Origin: Elusimicrobiaceae bacterium | GTDB taxonomy: Bacteria > Elusimicrobiota > Elusimicrobia > Elusimicrobiales > Elusimicrobiaceae | Reading direction: 5' to 3' | NCBI GenBank assembly: GCA_016281355.1 | Contig: JAEEIL010000012.1 | Location: forward strand, 1-64,000 | Length of the DNA stretch: 64,000 nucleotides | Shown: positions 51,691 to 59,403 of the stretch, in pieces | How positions within the stretch are numbered: the first letter of the stretch is position 1 | Layout: the number at the start of each line of letters is the position of its first letter | Position numbers and translations under genes: made by a program | Notes under the pieces: generated by a model | The model's input: only the letters and a program-made list of their open reading frames with translations | Database searches by the model: none | What the model was told of the DNA's origin: nothing

Positions 51691-54600
51691 ATGGCTCAAG
51701 ATAAAGAAAACAATTTCATGGATATTATAAAATCTCTATTTTCCCCGGCAAAAGCGGAAAACCAAAATAATGAAGGCGGTGCTATCTTTTTAAAACTTTT
51801 TGAGAACCTGCCCGCTGCAGTTTATGCAAGAGATAGTAAAAGCAATTTGCTTGTTGCCTCTGAGAGAGCAAAAGAAATACTTGGGCTAACGAATTCCGAC
51901 AACCCAAGTGTAATGTCAAAAGCATATATTAAAAAGGATGAAGAACTTGATAAAACCGTTCTAAATAACCAAAAATCTTTCGAAGAAAATATTACCTATA
52001 TCAATTCCCAAAATCATACACGCATTGCAACCATTAAAAAGATTCCTCTTACTTTAAAAGGTAAAAAACCAAATGTTGTGCTTACAATGATTGCAGATAA
52101 TACAGAGCGTGTTTCAAAAGAAACAGAAATTGTAAATTCTAAAGATCTTCTTAAAAGTATTTTGGATAATGCCCCTATGGCAATTTATACACGCGGTGCT
52201 TCCGGCGGTTTAACTTTCTGGAACAAGAAAACAATGGAAATGTTTGAAGATGATGAGGAAACCGTCGCCCGCCCAGGTGCGCACCCTATGCAAGATAAGA
52301 ACGAGGCGGCAAACTACCAAACTAGGGAAGAAGAAATTTTGCAAGAAGGTAAAGTCGTTGTATATCCTCAAGAACCATATACTACCAGAAATGGCAATAA
52401 ATTAATGCTTCACATAACAAAAATTCCAATACCCGCTTCAGGGGATACCCCGGAATGTGTGCTCAGTATCGTTCAAGATATTACCGAAAGTTATTTACAA
52501 GAGCAAGAAAATATAAAAAATCAGACTTTGATTCAAACTATTTTAAATAATGCTCCGCTTTCAATTCATGCCAGGGATAGCAAGGGAAATATTATCTTTA
52601 GAAATAAAAAATCCAGCGAAGTGCATGGTTTTAAATTAGGTGATGTACCGCATGAAAGCAAGGAACAAGTGGATTTTTATCTCCGACGTGAACAGAGCAT
52701 TTTTAAGGGTAAAAAAGTAGTTGTTTTAGGGGAAGAAGAATACACCGGTAATGACGGTAAAAAACGTATACTGCGTGCTGTGAAAGCCCCGATTTATGAT
52801 CAAAAAGATAATCCCTTAATGGTTGTTACTATCACTGAAGACGTAACCGAAAAGCATAAACAGGAACTTGAAGCCTTACATGCAAGGAATTTTTTGAATG
52901 AAATAATTGATAACTTGCCGGTTGCTTTGTATGCAAAAGATTATGAAGGTAAGTATATCTTATGGAATAAAAAATGTACGGAAATTTTCGGTAAAACTGC
53001 AAAAGAAGTTTTAGGCAAAACGTATTATAATGATTCCTTAAACCCGGAGCAAAAAGAATTTATTGCCATGCAAGATAGCAAAGTTTTTGATATGCGTAAA
53101 GAACTTGATATTCCGCAAGAACTTGTTTCTACCCAAAGCGGTGATATCAAAATTATGCATACTGTAAAAATGCCTTTATTTTATGAAGACGGCAGCCCCC
53201 ATTGTTTGCTTGCCATTTCAGAAGATATTACATTGAAAACCAAGATGGAAAAACAAGTTTATGAGGCTAAAACGCAATATTCTTTACTAGTTGAAAATTG
53301 TAGAGAGGGCATTTTAATTATTGAACAAGGTAAAGTGTCTTTTGCTAACAAAACTTTGCTTTCCTCCTTAAATTATACGCTTGAAGATATAGAAAACAAA
53401 CAGTTTCTTGACTTCATAGATAAAGGTAATAAAGCGGTAGCGGAAGAATTTTATGATAAAGTAAGTTCTCAAACGGCTTCCCAAGAATTTGTTACATTAA
53501 AACTTCGCGCGAAAAATGAAGATGTTGTAGAATTTGAAACTTCAGGTGTTCGTGCAAAATATTTGGGCAAACGTATCGTCATATTGTTTATGAGGAATAT
53601 AACGCGTGAACTTCATCAGGAAAATGAAGGTAAAGTAAGCAAAGATACAAAATTTAAAGCTGCCTTCGATTCCGTTAAAACACCACAGGTAATTTTGCAA
53701 CAAAACGGTTATATTTACGATATGAACCAAGCAGCACGCCGTTTGCTTGGCTTTACCCCGGAAGACAGGCCTCTTTACGGTAGCCTATATATTTTGCCCG
53801 GGTTTCCTTTACATGCACGCAGGGCATTAATGAACTTAGAACCATGTGATTTCGAGGGTGTAATAGATTTTGACAGACTTAAAAAAACAGTTAATGAACT
53901 TGTTAAAAAAGGTAGTTTAAAATTAGCGGTTAAAATGACCCCTTTTAATATCCGTGAGGGTATAAATAATAGATCTACCGCAGATTTCTTGCTTGAACTT
54001 ACACCTCTTGAAGACAGAAATATCACTACAGATGAAGTTTCTTCTGACCTTTCTTGGAATGATATTTTAGCATACAAAGACGGTGTTTTCCTTTGTTCCA
54101 AGAAGGGTGATATACTCAAATGCGACAAAGAAGCAGAACGCTTGTTAGGTAAAAATATAAATGATTTGAAAAAATCTAACGTCACTGATATTTTTAACAA
54201 GCAAGATTCTGATTATCTTAAAAAAGATATTAAAGAACTTTACGACCAAGGCACTCTTTCCAGCCGGGAATATACACTTTTAAAAACATACGGTGGGCTT
54301 ACTTTGGAATGTGAAGCTGTTTTGGCTAAAGAAGATAATTTCCTGTTGATATTCAGAAACAATACAGGTAAAAGGCAACTTTTAGAAGTTCTTGATGAAA
54401 GAACTGCCCATAACGAAGCGTTAAAACGTTGTTTGGGCGGGGTTATGTTAGAATGTTTATTAAACACTAAGAATAAAAAGAATTTTGCCTTTTCAAAGTT
54501 TACTAATGTTACACCCGAAGCCTGCACTTTAAGCGGTTATACCCGCCAGGAATTATCAAAACTCAGTTTGCTTAATTTAATGTGCGAGCCTGATGCAAAT

Positions 54601-56061
54601 AAAGCCGAAGAACAAAAAGCAGTTTCTTTATTGGATAATTATGCAGCGCTTTTATCTGAAGGTAAAACAGTTAATTTTGAAACAAAAATTTACTTTAAAT
54701 CACGTAAAACTGTTTGTGCTCTTATTTTAACTTTATATAAAACTGCCGGTGAGAACAGGGTTGTTATAATCATAAAGGAAATAGCCAAGGAACTTGAGAT
54801 AGCCCAAAATTTAGATGAAGCCAGCAAAGAACTTGAGGGTATCAAAGAAAGCCTTGAAGGTATTTATTTGAAACTAGATAATACCGGTAAAGTTATTTCC
54901 TGCGGAATCGGCAAAGGGAAGAAATTGGCCGGTTTAAGTTCTAAAGATGTTTTAAATAAAAAACTGGAAGATTTCTTATCTAAAAAAGAAGCAAAAAATA
55001 TGCAAGCGGCTTTAAAAGAGGTCTTTAAAAATAAAGATATTAAAAAGGGAAATGTCGCTGTTGATAAGGATGGGAAATCCTACCTTTATGAATATTCTTT
55101 ATCTGCAATCCCCGGTAAAAATGAAGCCCAAATGTTTATAAACAAAATAGATAATCGCAAAGGGTTTGAGGAAAGGGTTAAGCATTTGTATATGATCTTA
55201 AACCGCAAAGATACCAGCTTCGTAGATAATATGGATGCCATTTTAAGTTACGGAAATGAGGTCTTTAATTCGGAAGCTGCTTTAATATGCCATTTAAGCG
55301 GTGAAGATAAAGAAGATATCTTGGTCAATTATGTTACGGACAACAAGATTGATTTGGAACAAGGGCAGGAATTTAAAATAGGTGCTTGCTTAGAACCCGT
55401 TAAAGATGGGGAAATGGTTTCAATATCAAATTTCAAAAATTATAAGTGCAAAAAATGTTTGCATGCGGAAAATGATTTGCAAGGCATGTGGGCAGCCCCT
55501 TTGCTTATCAAAGGTAAAACAGAGGGTATAATTTGCTTTGTCAGCACTAAGAAAAATGAAATGCGCTTTGGCGATCAGGAAGAAAATTTAATGGCCTTAA
55601 TCTCCAATCTTATGAGTATGGCCCTTGAAACTCGTCGCGCTAAAAAAGCAACAAATAATAGTTTAACCACTATGCGGCACTTAATGAAAACTCTTGATGT
55701 CCCTGCTTTTATTACGGATTATGATTTAACCATCAAGAATGCAAATGATAGTTTATTTGCTTTGTTTGATATCCAAGATATGGCTGAATTGGATGATAGA
55801 GACATATTTTCTGCTTTTGCTTTTAATAAAGAAAAGGCAGAAGAAGGCTTTAATGATGCCCAAAGGACTTCAAAAGGCGGGGTTTTTGATTTCGTTTTTG
55901 AAGTTAAATTACCTGATTCCAAACGTCTTAATTTGCTTTGGCATGTCGTGGAAGTAAGGGATGGGCGCGGAAATATTCGCGGATATATGTTTGCTTCCGA
56001 AAATGTTAAGGATTTAGATTCTTTTAAATCAACCGGAAGGGAACGTTATCACGGCTTTTAA
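51691..56061 (+). CDS. Giant soluble multi-PAS/GAF protein without output domain
   Basis: 1456 residues, no signal peptide or membrane helix. About ten PAS units start near residues 32, 153, 280, 401, 529, 652, 788, 914, 1048 and 1328, with one GAF-like domain at about 1165-1315 that contains a CKKC cluster. The first four PAS units are similar to one another (FENLPAAVYARD, LDNAPMAIYTRG, LNNAPLSIHARD, IDNLPVALYAKD), with a spacing of about 122-127 residues, so they arose by duplication. No histidine kinase, GGDEF, EAL, HTH or methyl-accepting domain follows; the chain ends just after the last PAS. It may serve as a sensing scaffold for a separate kinase. Ribosome binding site TAGGAG. gdhA follows with its own promoter. 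Confidence 0.9.
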   Translation: MAQDKENNFMDIIKSLFSPAKAENQNNEGGAIFLKLFENLPAAVYARDSKSNLLVASERAKEILGLTNSDNPSVMSKAYIKKDEELDKTVLNNQKSFEENITYINSQNHTRIATIKKIPLTLKGKKPNVVLTMIADNTERVSKETEIVNSKDLLKSILDNAPMAIYTRGASGGLTFWNKKTMEMFEDDEETVARPGAHPMQDKNEAANYQTREEEILQEGKVVVYPQEPYTTRNGNKLMLHITKIPIPASGDTPECVLSIVQDITESYLQEQENIKNQTLIQTILNNAPLSIHARDSKGNIIFRNKKSSEVHGFKLGDVPHESKEQVDFYLRREQSIFKGKKVVVLGEEEYTGNDGKKRILRAVKAPIYDQKDNPLMVVTITEDVTEKHKQELEALHARNFLNEIIDNLPVALYAKDYEGKYILWNKKCTEIFGKTAKEVLGKTYYNDSLNPEQKEFIAMQDSKVFDMRKELDIPQELVSTQSGDIKIMHTVKMPLFYEDGSPHCLLAISEDITLKTKMEKQVYEAKTQYSLLVENCREGILIIEQGKVSFANKTLLSSLNYTLEDIENKQFLDFIDKGNKAVAEEFYDKVSSQTASQEFVTLKLRAKNEDVVEFETSGVRAKYLGKRIVILFMRNITRELHQENEGKVSKDTKFKAAFDSVKTPQVILQQNGYIYDMNQAARRLLGFTPEDRPLYGSLYILPGFPLHARRALMNLEPCDFEGVIDFDRLKKTVNELVKKGSLKLAVKMTPFNIREGINNRSTADFLLELTPLEDRNITTDEVSSDLSWNDILAYKDGVFLCSKKGDILKCDKEAERLLGKNINDLKKSNVTDIFNKQDSDYLKKDIKELYDQGTLSSREYTLLKTYGGLTLECEAVLAKEDNFLLIFRNNTGKRQLLEVLDERTAHNEALKRCLGGVMLECLLNTKNKKNFAFSKFTNVTPEACTLSGYTRQELSKLSLLNLMCEPDANKAEEQKAVSLLDNYAALLSEGKTVNFETKIYFKSRKTVCALILTLYKTAGENRVVIIIKEIAKELEIAQNLDEASKELEGIKESLEGIYLKLDNTGKVISCGIGKGKKLAGLSSKDVLNKKLEDFLSKKEAKNMQAALKEVFKNKDIKKGNVAVDKDGKSYLYEYSLSAIPGKNEAQMFINKIDNRKGFEERVKHLYMILNRKDTSFVDNMDAILSYGNEVFNSEAALICHLSGEDKEDILVNYVTDNKIDLEQGQEFKIGACLEPVKDGEMVSISNFKNYKCKKCLHAENDLQGMWAAPLLIKGKTEGIICFVSTKKNEMRFGDQEENLMALISNLMSMALETRRAKKATNNSLTTMRHLMKTLDVPAFITDYDLTIKNANDSLFALFDIQDMAELDDRDIFSAFAFNKEKAEEGFNDAQRTSKGGVFDFVFEVKLPDSKRLNLLWHVVEVRDGRGNIRGYMFASENVKDLDSFKSTGRERYHGF

Positions 56062-56081
56062 TAATATAAAATTTTTGTCGT

Positions 56082-56110
56082 TTGACTTTATGTCGTTATA
56101 ATGTTATCCT
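56082..56110 (+). promoter_or_regulatory. Promoter of gdhA
   Basis: TTGACT (56082-56087), 17-base spacer, TATCCT (56105-56110), 29 bases before the ATG. TGTCGTT occurs twice (56076 and 56091) around the -35. Confidence 0.68.
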
Positions 56111-56138
56111 ATATATAACAAAATAAGAAGAGGTGTAT

Positions 56139-57485
56139 ATGTCCAGTTATGTTCAAGATGTAATAGAAGCAGTAAAGAGAAAGGACCCGTCTGAAGCCCT
56201 TTTTCATCAGGCTGTTGAAGAAGTTTTAACTACTTTAAAACCTGTAATTGATGCAGATCCCAGATATAAAAAATATGCAGTTTTGGAACGTATGGTTGAA
56301 CCGGAACGTATTATAACGTTTCGTGTGCCTTGGTTAAATGATAAAGGTGAAATGCAAGTAAACCGCGGTTACCGTGTACAATTTAACAGCGCCATCGGGC
56401 CGTATAAAGGCGGTATGCGCTTGCATGAAAGTGTTACACTTGCCAGTTTGAAATTTTTAGGTTTTGAACAAACTTTTAAAAATTCTTTAACCGGTTTGCC
56501 TATGGGCGGCGGTAAAGGAGGTTCAGATTTCGATGCCCGCGGTAAAAGCGAAACGGAAGTCATGCACTTTTGCCAAAGTTTTATGTCGGAATTATACCGC
56601 CATATCGGGGAAAATACCGATGTCCCTGCAGGGGACTTGGGTTGCGGTGCTCGTGAAGTCGGTTATATGTTTGGGCAATATAGAAAACTTGCAAATAAAT
56701 TTGTCGGTGTATTTACCGGTAAAGGCGTAAGTTTCGGCGGTAGTTTAATTAGACCGGAAGCAACCGGTTTTGGTGTAGTTTATTTTGCTCAAGAGATGCT
56801 TAAACTCAATAAAGGTGAAGATTTTAAAGACAAAGTTTGTATTATTTCCGGTACAGGTAATGTGGGTATACATACCGCACAAAAACTTATGGAACTTGGT
56901 GCGAAAGTCGTCGGCTTTAATGATTATGACGGTGCAGTTTATGATAAAGACGGCCTTGACCAAGAAAAACTTGCCTTTCTTAAAAACCTTGTTTTCGTTA
57001 AGCGTGGCAGTTTAAGGGAATATGTAAAGAAGTTTACAAAAGCGGAATTCCACGAAGGTAAAAAAACTTGGTTTATTCCTTGTTATGCCGCCTTCCCAAC
57101 CGCTTGCGAAAACGAACTCAAAGACGAAGATGCCGCCACTTTGATTAAAAACGGTGTCAAACTTATCTGCGAAGGTGCAAATATGCCTTGTACTTTGGGT
57201 GCAGTCAAGCAATTTCAGGATGCAGGTGTTTTGTATTCCCCGGGTAAAGCATCAAATGCCGGCGGTGTAGGTGTATCAGGTTTGGAGATGACACAAAACT
57301 CCATCCGCTTATCTTGGCCTGCAAAGAAAGTTGATGAAGAACTCCATAACATTATGGTACATATTCACAATTCTTGTGTTGAAGCAGCAAAGGAATATGG
57401 AATGCCCGGTAACTATTTAGCCGGTGCAAATATTGCCGGTTTCAAGAAAGTGGCGGAAGCTATGATAGCCCAAGGCTTAGTTTAG
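56139..57485 (+). CDS. gdhA: Glutamate dehydrogenase (hexameric class I)
   Basis: 448 residues, typical for the roughly 450-residue hexameric enzyme that interconverts glutamate with 2-oxoglutarate and ammonia. GPYKGGMRLHESVTLASLKFLGFEQ and the catalytic lysine in LPMGGGKGGSDFD are clear, as are DVPAGDLGCGAREVGYMFGQY and the dinucleotide fold ISGTGNVGIHTAQKL. Choice between NADP and NAD is not certain from sequence. The ATG at 56139 follows AGAGG; a GTG two codons earlier is part of that site. Together with the aminotransferase at 3787 it can move nitrogen between amino acids and central carbon. Closed by a strong terminator. Confidence 0.97.
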   Translation: MSSYVQDVIEAVKRKDPSEALFHQAVEEVLTTLKPVIDADPRYKKYAVLERMVEPERIITFRVPWLNDKGEMQVNRGYRVQFNSAIGPYKGGMRLHESVTLASLKFLGFEQTFKNSLTGLPMGGGKGGSDFDARGKSETEVMHFCQSFMSELYRHIGENTDVPAGDLGCGAREVGYMFGQYRKLANKFVGVFTGKGVSFGGSLIRPEATGFGVVYFAQEMLKLNKGEDFKDKVCIISGTGNVGIHTAQKLMELGAKVVGFNDYDGAVYDKDGLDQEKLAFLKNLVFVKRGSLREYVKKFTKAEFHEGKKTWFIPCYAAFPTACENELKDEDAATLIKNGVKLICEGANMPCTLGAVKQFQDAGVLYSPGKASNAGGVGVSGLEMTQNSIRLSWPAKKVDEELHNIMVHIHNSCVEAAKEYGMPGNYLAGANIAGFKKVAEAMIAQGLV

Positions 57486-57503
57486 TTTTAACTGTAATGG
57501 CAA

Positions 57504-57534
57504 TAAAAAAGGCGCTCATTAGAGCGCCTTTTTT
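57504..57534. terminator. Bidirectional terminator after gdhA
   Basis: AAAAAAGGCGCTC/GAGCGCCTTTTTT with a 4-base loop, serving gdhA and the convergent lipoprotein gene. Confidence 0.93.
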
Positions 57535-57559
57535 AAAGTTGAATATTTTGCAATATTTT

Positions 57560-58042
57560 CTAAAACTGTGTATTAATAGGGCAGACTTTTACATCTTGCC
57601 TTTTTACAATTTTATTTTGTTGGTCAACTTCTATATTATATTCCAACCAATTTATTTTATCATCGCAAAGAGTTTTGTATGAATAAAGTTTATTTCCGTT
57701 TTGCATAGTATATTCATTTATAGGAATACCGTATTTTTGGGCATAGGAATCAAAATTCTTGCCTACTATATCACCATAATAAGGACAAGTACTAATTGTG
57801 GTTACTTTAACTATAATATTGTCAGGGGAAACTTCTTCTGTTGTTTTTTGCCAATTTATTTTATCGTTGCAACGTCTTTCATATTTATAAAGTGTATTTC
57901 CGTTTGGTAAAGTTTGCTGTTTACCTGCAGGATAACCGCAGGCAGGGCAACCGCATTTATTAAAATCTTTCCCTACCAAATTAAAACAGCAACCGGCCAA
58001 AACAGTTACTGCCATTAACGGTAAAATATATTTTATTTTCAT
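57560..58042 (-). CDS. Lipoprotein with a tandem-duplicated domain
   Basis: 160 residues. Lipobox LAGC gives lipidated C18 after MKIKYILPLMAVTVLAG. The mature part is two copies of a unit of about 65 residues: VGKDFNKCG...LPNGNTLYKYERRCNDKINWQ...STCP and VGKNFDSYA...MQNGNKLYSYKTLCDDKINWLE...KVCP. Shared positions include VGK-[DN]-F, NGN-x-LY-x-Y, C-[ND]-DKINW and a final CP; the two conserved cysteines of each copy could pair. No family name known to me. The start follows GGAGG at a normal distance; an upstream extension has no support. Confidence 0.8.
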   Translation of the reverse strand: MKIKYILPLMAVTVLAGCCFNLVGKDFNKCGCPACGYPAGKQQTLPNGNTLYKYERRCNDKINWQKTTEEVSPDNIIVKVTTISTCPYYGDIVGKNFDSYAQKYGIPINEYTMQNGNKLYSYKTLCDDKINWLEYNIEVDQQNKIVKRQDVKVCPINTQF

Positions 58043-58095
58043 AAAACCTCCTTGGTTTTTGTGTTGTTTTCTTATATTATAGCAAAAATATTTTA

Positions 58096-58124
58096 TTGCA
58101 AACAAAAGTCATTTTTGCTACCAT
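58096..58124 (+). promoter_or_regulatory. Promoter of the structured leader
   Basis: TTGCAA (58096-58101), 17-base spacer, TACCAT (58119-58124). The expected transcript start, near 58131, would place AAGGAG at the very 5' end of the RNA. Confidence 0.55.
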
Positions 58125-58130
58125 ATCTAA

Positions 58131-58408
58131 AAGGAGATTTATTTTAATGTAAGCCGGACAACGGCTTAAAAAAATTCAATCTGTTTTTGGAAACCTTGCA
58201 AAAGGTAAGCTTTTAGAAAATAAGGGCAAACAATAATTCTGAAAATAGTTCGTTACAGGTGTAAAATATCTTGGTTGATCCCCTAGATATTTTGCACCGA
58301 GTGTTTTTTGCGTTAGCAAAAAACCACGGCTATTATTGAAGGGTTATTATTGTTGCTCAGATATATTAGCCGTTTTTCATTGGCTAAATTTAATAGTGAG
58401 GACAAATT
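58131..58408 (+). promoter_or_regulatory. Structured leader with a start-stop element
   Basis: The 278 bases before the TPR gene hold AAGGAG (58131-58136) and, ten bases later, ATG directly followed by TAA (58147-58152); the frame then stays open for 27 codons to a TAA ending at 58236. Hairpins follow: 58151-58167 (AAGCCG/CGGCTT), 58258-58298 (17 pairs with one mismatch and one wobble), 58301-58327 (TTTTTTGC/GCAAAAAA) and 58326-58373 (ACGGCTA/TAGCCGT) with TTTT after it. TTAGCC at 58366-58371 can instead pair with GGCTAA at 58382-58387. I match it to no known riboswitch or RNA family. Confidence 0.6.
58326..58377 (+). terminator. Candidate conditional terminator before the TPR gene
   Basis: ACGGCTA (58326-58332) pairs with TAGCCGT (58367-58373), followed by TTTTC. 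The 34-base loop is long for a plain terminator, and a competing TTAGCC/GGCTAA hairpin exists just downstream. Confidence 0.45.
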
Positions 58409-58873
58409 ATGCCGGAAAATATTCAAATACAAATCAAAGAAGAAATAGAAGAGTTTACTAAACTAATAAAAAAATACCCGGATATATCAGATTTATATAT
58501 CGGCAGGGCTGTTTTGTATGCAAAAATCGGGGAATATGAAAAAGCCGTAAAAGATTATGAGGCTGCACATGAAGATTATATTTATGATATTGTTGCCGTA
58601 TGCCTAAGGCATAATTTAATCCGGGAAATTGAAAGGTTCTATACACAAAAGATAAATAAAGACAAAAACAATATCTTAAATTATATGAGCATGGCGCGTT
58701 TTTACAGGGCTATCGGTGAAAATCAAAAAGCACTTACCGATTGTGAGAGTATTTTAAAAATATCACCAAGTAATAAATTTATTTTAGAAATGAAACAGGC
58801 AATAATTAAAGAATTAAAAGAACAAGGCAAATATAGCAAACAAATGAAAAGCCAAAAGATATTTTTGACATAA
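58409..58873 (+). CDS. Small TPR-repeat protein
   Basis: 154 residues, soluble and all-helical. Two or three TPR motifs can be read: DLYIGRAVLYAKIGEYEKAVKDYEAA (about 31-56) and NYMSMARFYRAIGENQKALTDCESILKISPSN (about 92-123), with the usual A/G and Y positions. TPR proteins bind other proteins; no catalytic part is present. No signal peptide, so it acts in the cytoplasm. GTGAGG lies eight bases before the ATG. A complex leader precedes it and a palindrome-rich non-coding region follows. Partner unknown. Confidence 0.82.
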   Translation: MPENIQIQIKEEIEEFTKLIKKYPDISDLYIGRAVLYAKIGEYEKAVKDYEAAHEDYIYDIVAVCLRHNLIREIERFYTQKINKDKNNILNYMSMARFYRAIGENQKALTDCESILKISPSNKFILEMKQAIIKELKEQGKYSKQMKSQKIFLT

Positions 58874-58881
58874 ATAAAACC

Positions 58882-58912
58882 AAACCGTATACGCAAATCT
58901 AGTAAGTATTTT
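58882..58912 (+). repeat. Partial copy B of the dispersed element (5' block only)
   Basis: AAACCG-N7-AAAYCTAG-YAAGTATTTT, the same 5' block as in the copies at 59168 and 1430 (minus). The CTTTGACGAC and TCTAGGAAAAG parts do not follow; a different GC-rich hairpin does. Confidence 0.6.
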
Positions 58913-58917
58913 TTATT

Positions 58918-59160
58918 GTCGCCACCCACGTGCTTTGTCACGCGGGCGGGAGACGACTGAGCAAACGTAGTTTGCTCGTCAAGAGGGGGGTATAAATAAG
59001 GTAATCTTTGATTTCACAGATAACCCCCACCCGTCAAGCAAAAATAAATTTTTGCTTGCCACCCTCCGCCCTTTCTTATTTTTGCTGACGCAAAAATAAA
59101 ACGACAAAGGGTGAGGAAAATAAGAGGAAGAAATTTTGATTTTATCTGCGACAGATAAAA
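58918..59160. repeat. Cluster of five palindromes between TPR and glmU genes
   Basis: Within about 240 non-coding bases I see five hairpins: 58918-58957 (GTCGCC-x-CCCACGTG region, imperfect), 58959-58977 (GAGCAAAC/GTTTGCTC, perfect), 59036-59057 (AAGCAAAAAT/ATTTTTGCTT, perfect), 59076-59099 (TTATTTTTGC/GCAAAAATAA, perfect) and 59140-59160 (TTTTATCTG/CAGATAAAA, perfect). CCGCCCTTT and AAAGGGTGAGG flank the fourth and can extend it. No open frame here looks coding. Confidence 0.7.
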
Positions 59161-59167
59161 CAAAGAC

Positions 59168-59318
59168 AAACCGAGTGCACAAACCTAGCAAGTATTTTGG
59201 TGATAATTTAAATTTTATCTTTGACGACGAATACCCAGAAGTATAGGAGCGAAGCGATTTTTGGTATTCTAGGAAAAGAAAAATTTAAATTAGCCCAAAA
59301 GACGCCGCTAGCAAAAAA
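59168..59318 (+). repeat. Copy C of the dispersed structured element
   Basis: Blocks in order: AAACCG (59168), GCAAGTATTTT (59188), CTTTGACGAC (59219), TACCCAGAAGTA (59232), GGTATTCTAGGAAAAG (59263), CAAAAGAC (59296) and GCAAAAAA (59311). A 12-bp arm AATTTAAATTTT (59205-59216) pairs with 59280-59291, and an inner helix GAATACC/GGTATTC (59229-59235 with 59263-59269) closes a 27-base loop. The same order and folding are found on the minus strand at 1279-1430. Confidence 0.8.
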
Positions 59319-59362
59319 TGTCAATTGCAAAACATTCCTATTTTAAAATTCGCATTAAAATT

Positions 59363-59371
59363 TGGTATAAT
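59363..59371 (+). promoter_or_regulatory. Extended -10 promoter of glmU-prs-rplY
   Basis: TGGTATAAT at 59363-59371, 32 bases before the ATG at 59404. Confidence 0.6.
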
Positions 59372-59403
59372 GTATGTATATTAAGGCAAGAGTAAGGAGA
59401 ACT

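Noticed and set aside
51691-56061. Hybrid histidine kinase
   Set aside because: No H-box or ATPase N/G boxes could be found after any PAS unit.
58140-58380. tmRNA, RNase P RNA, 6S or SRP RNA
   Set aside because: None of the diagnostic sequence motifs of those RNAs is visible.
58918-59160. CRISPR-like repeats
   Set aside because: The palindromes differ from one another, spacing is irregular, and no cas genes are present.
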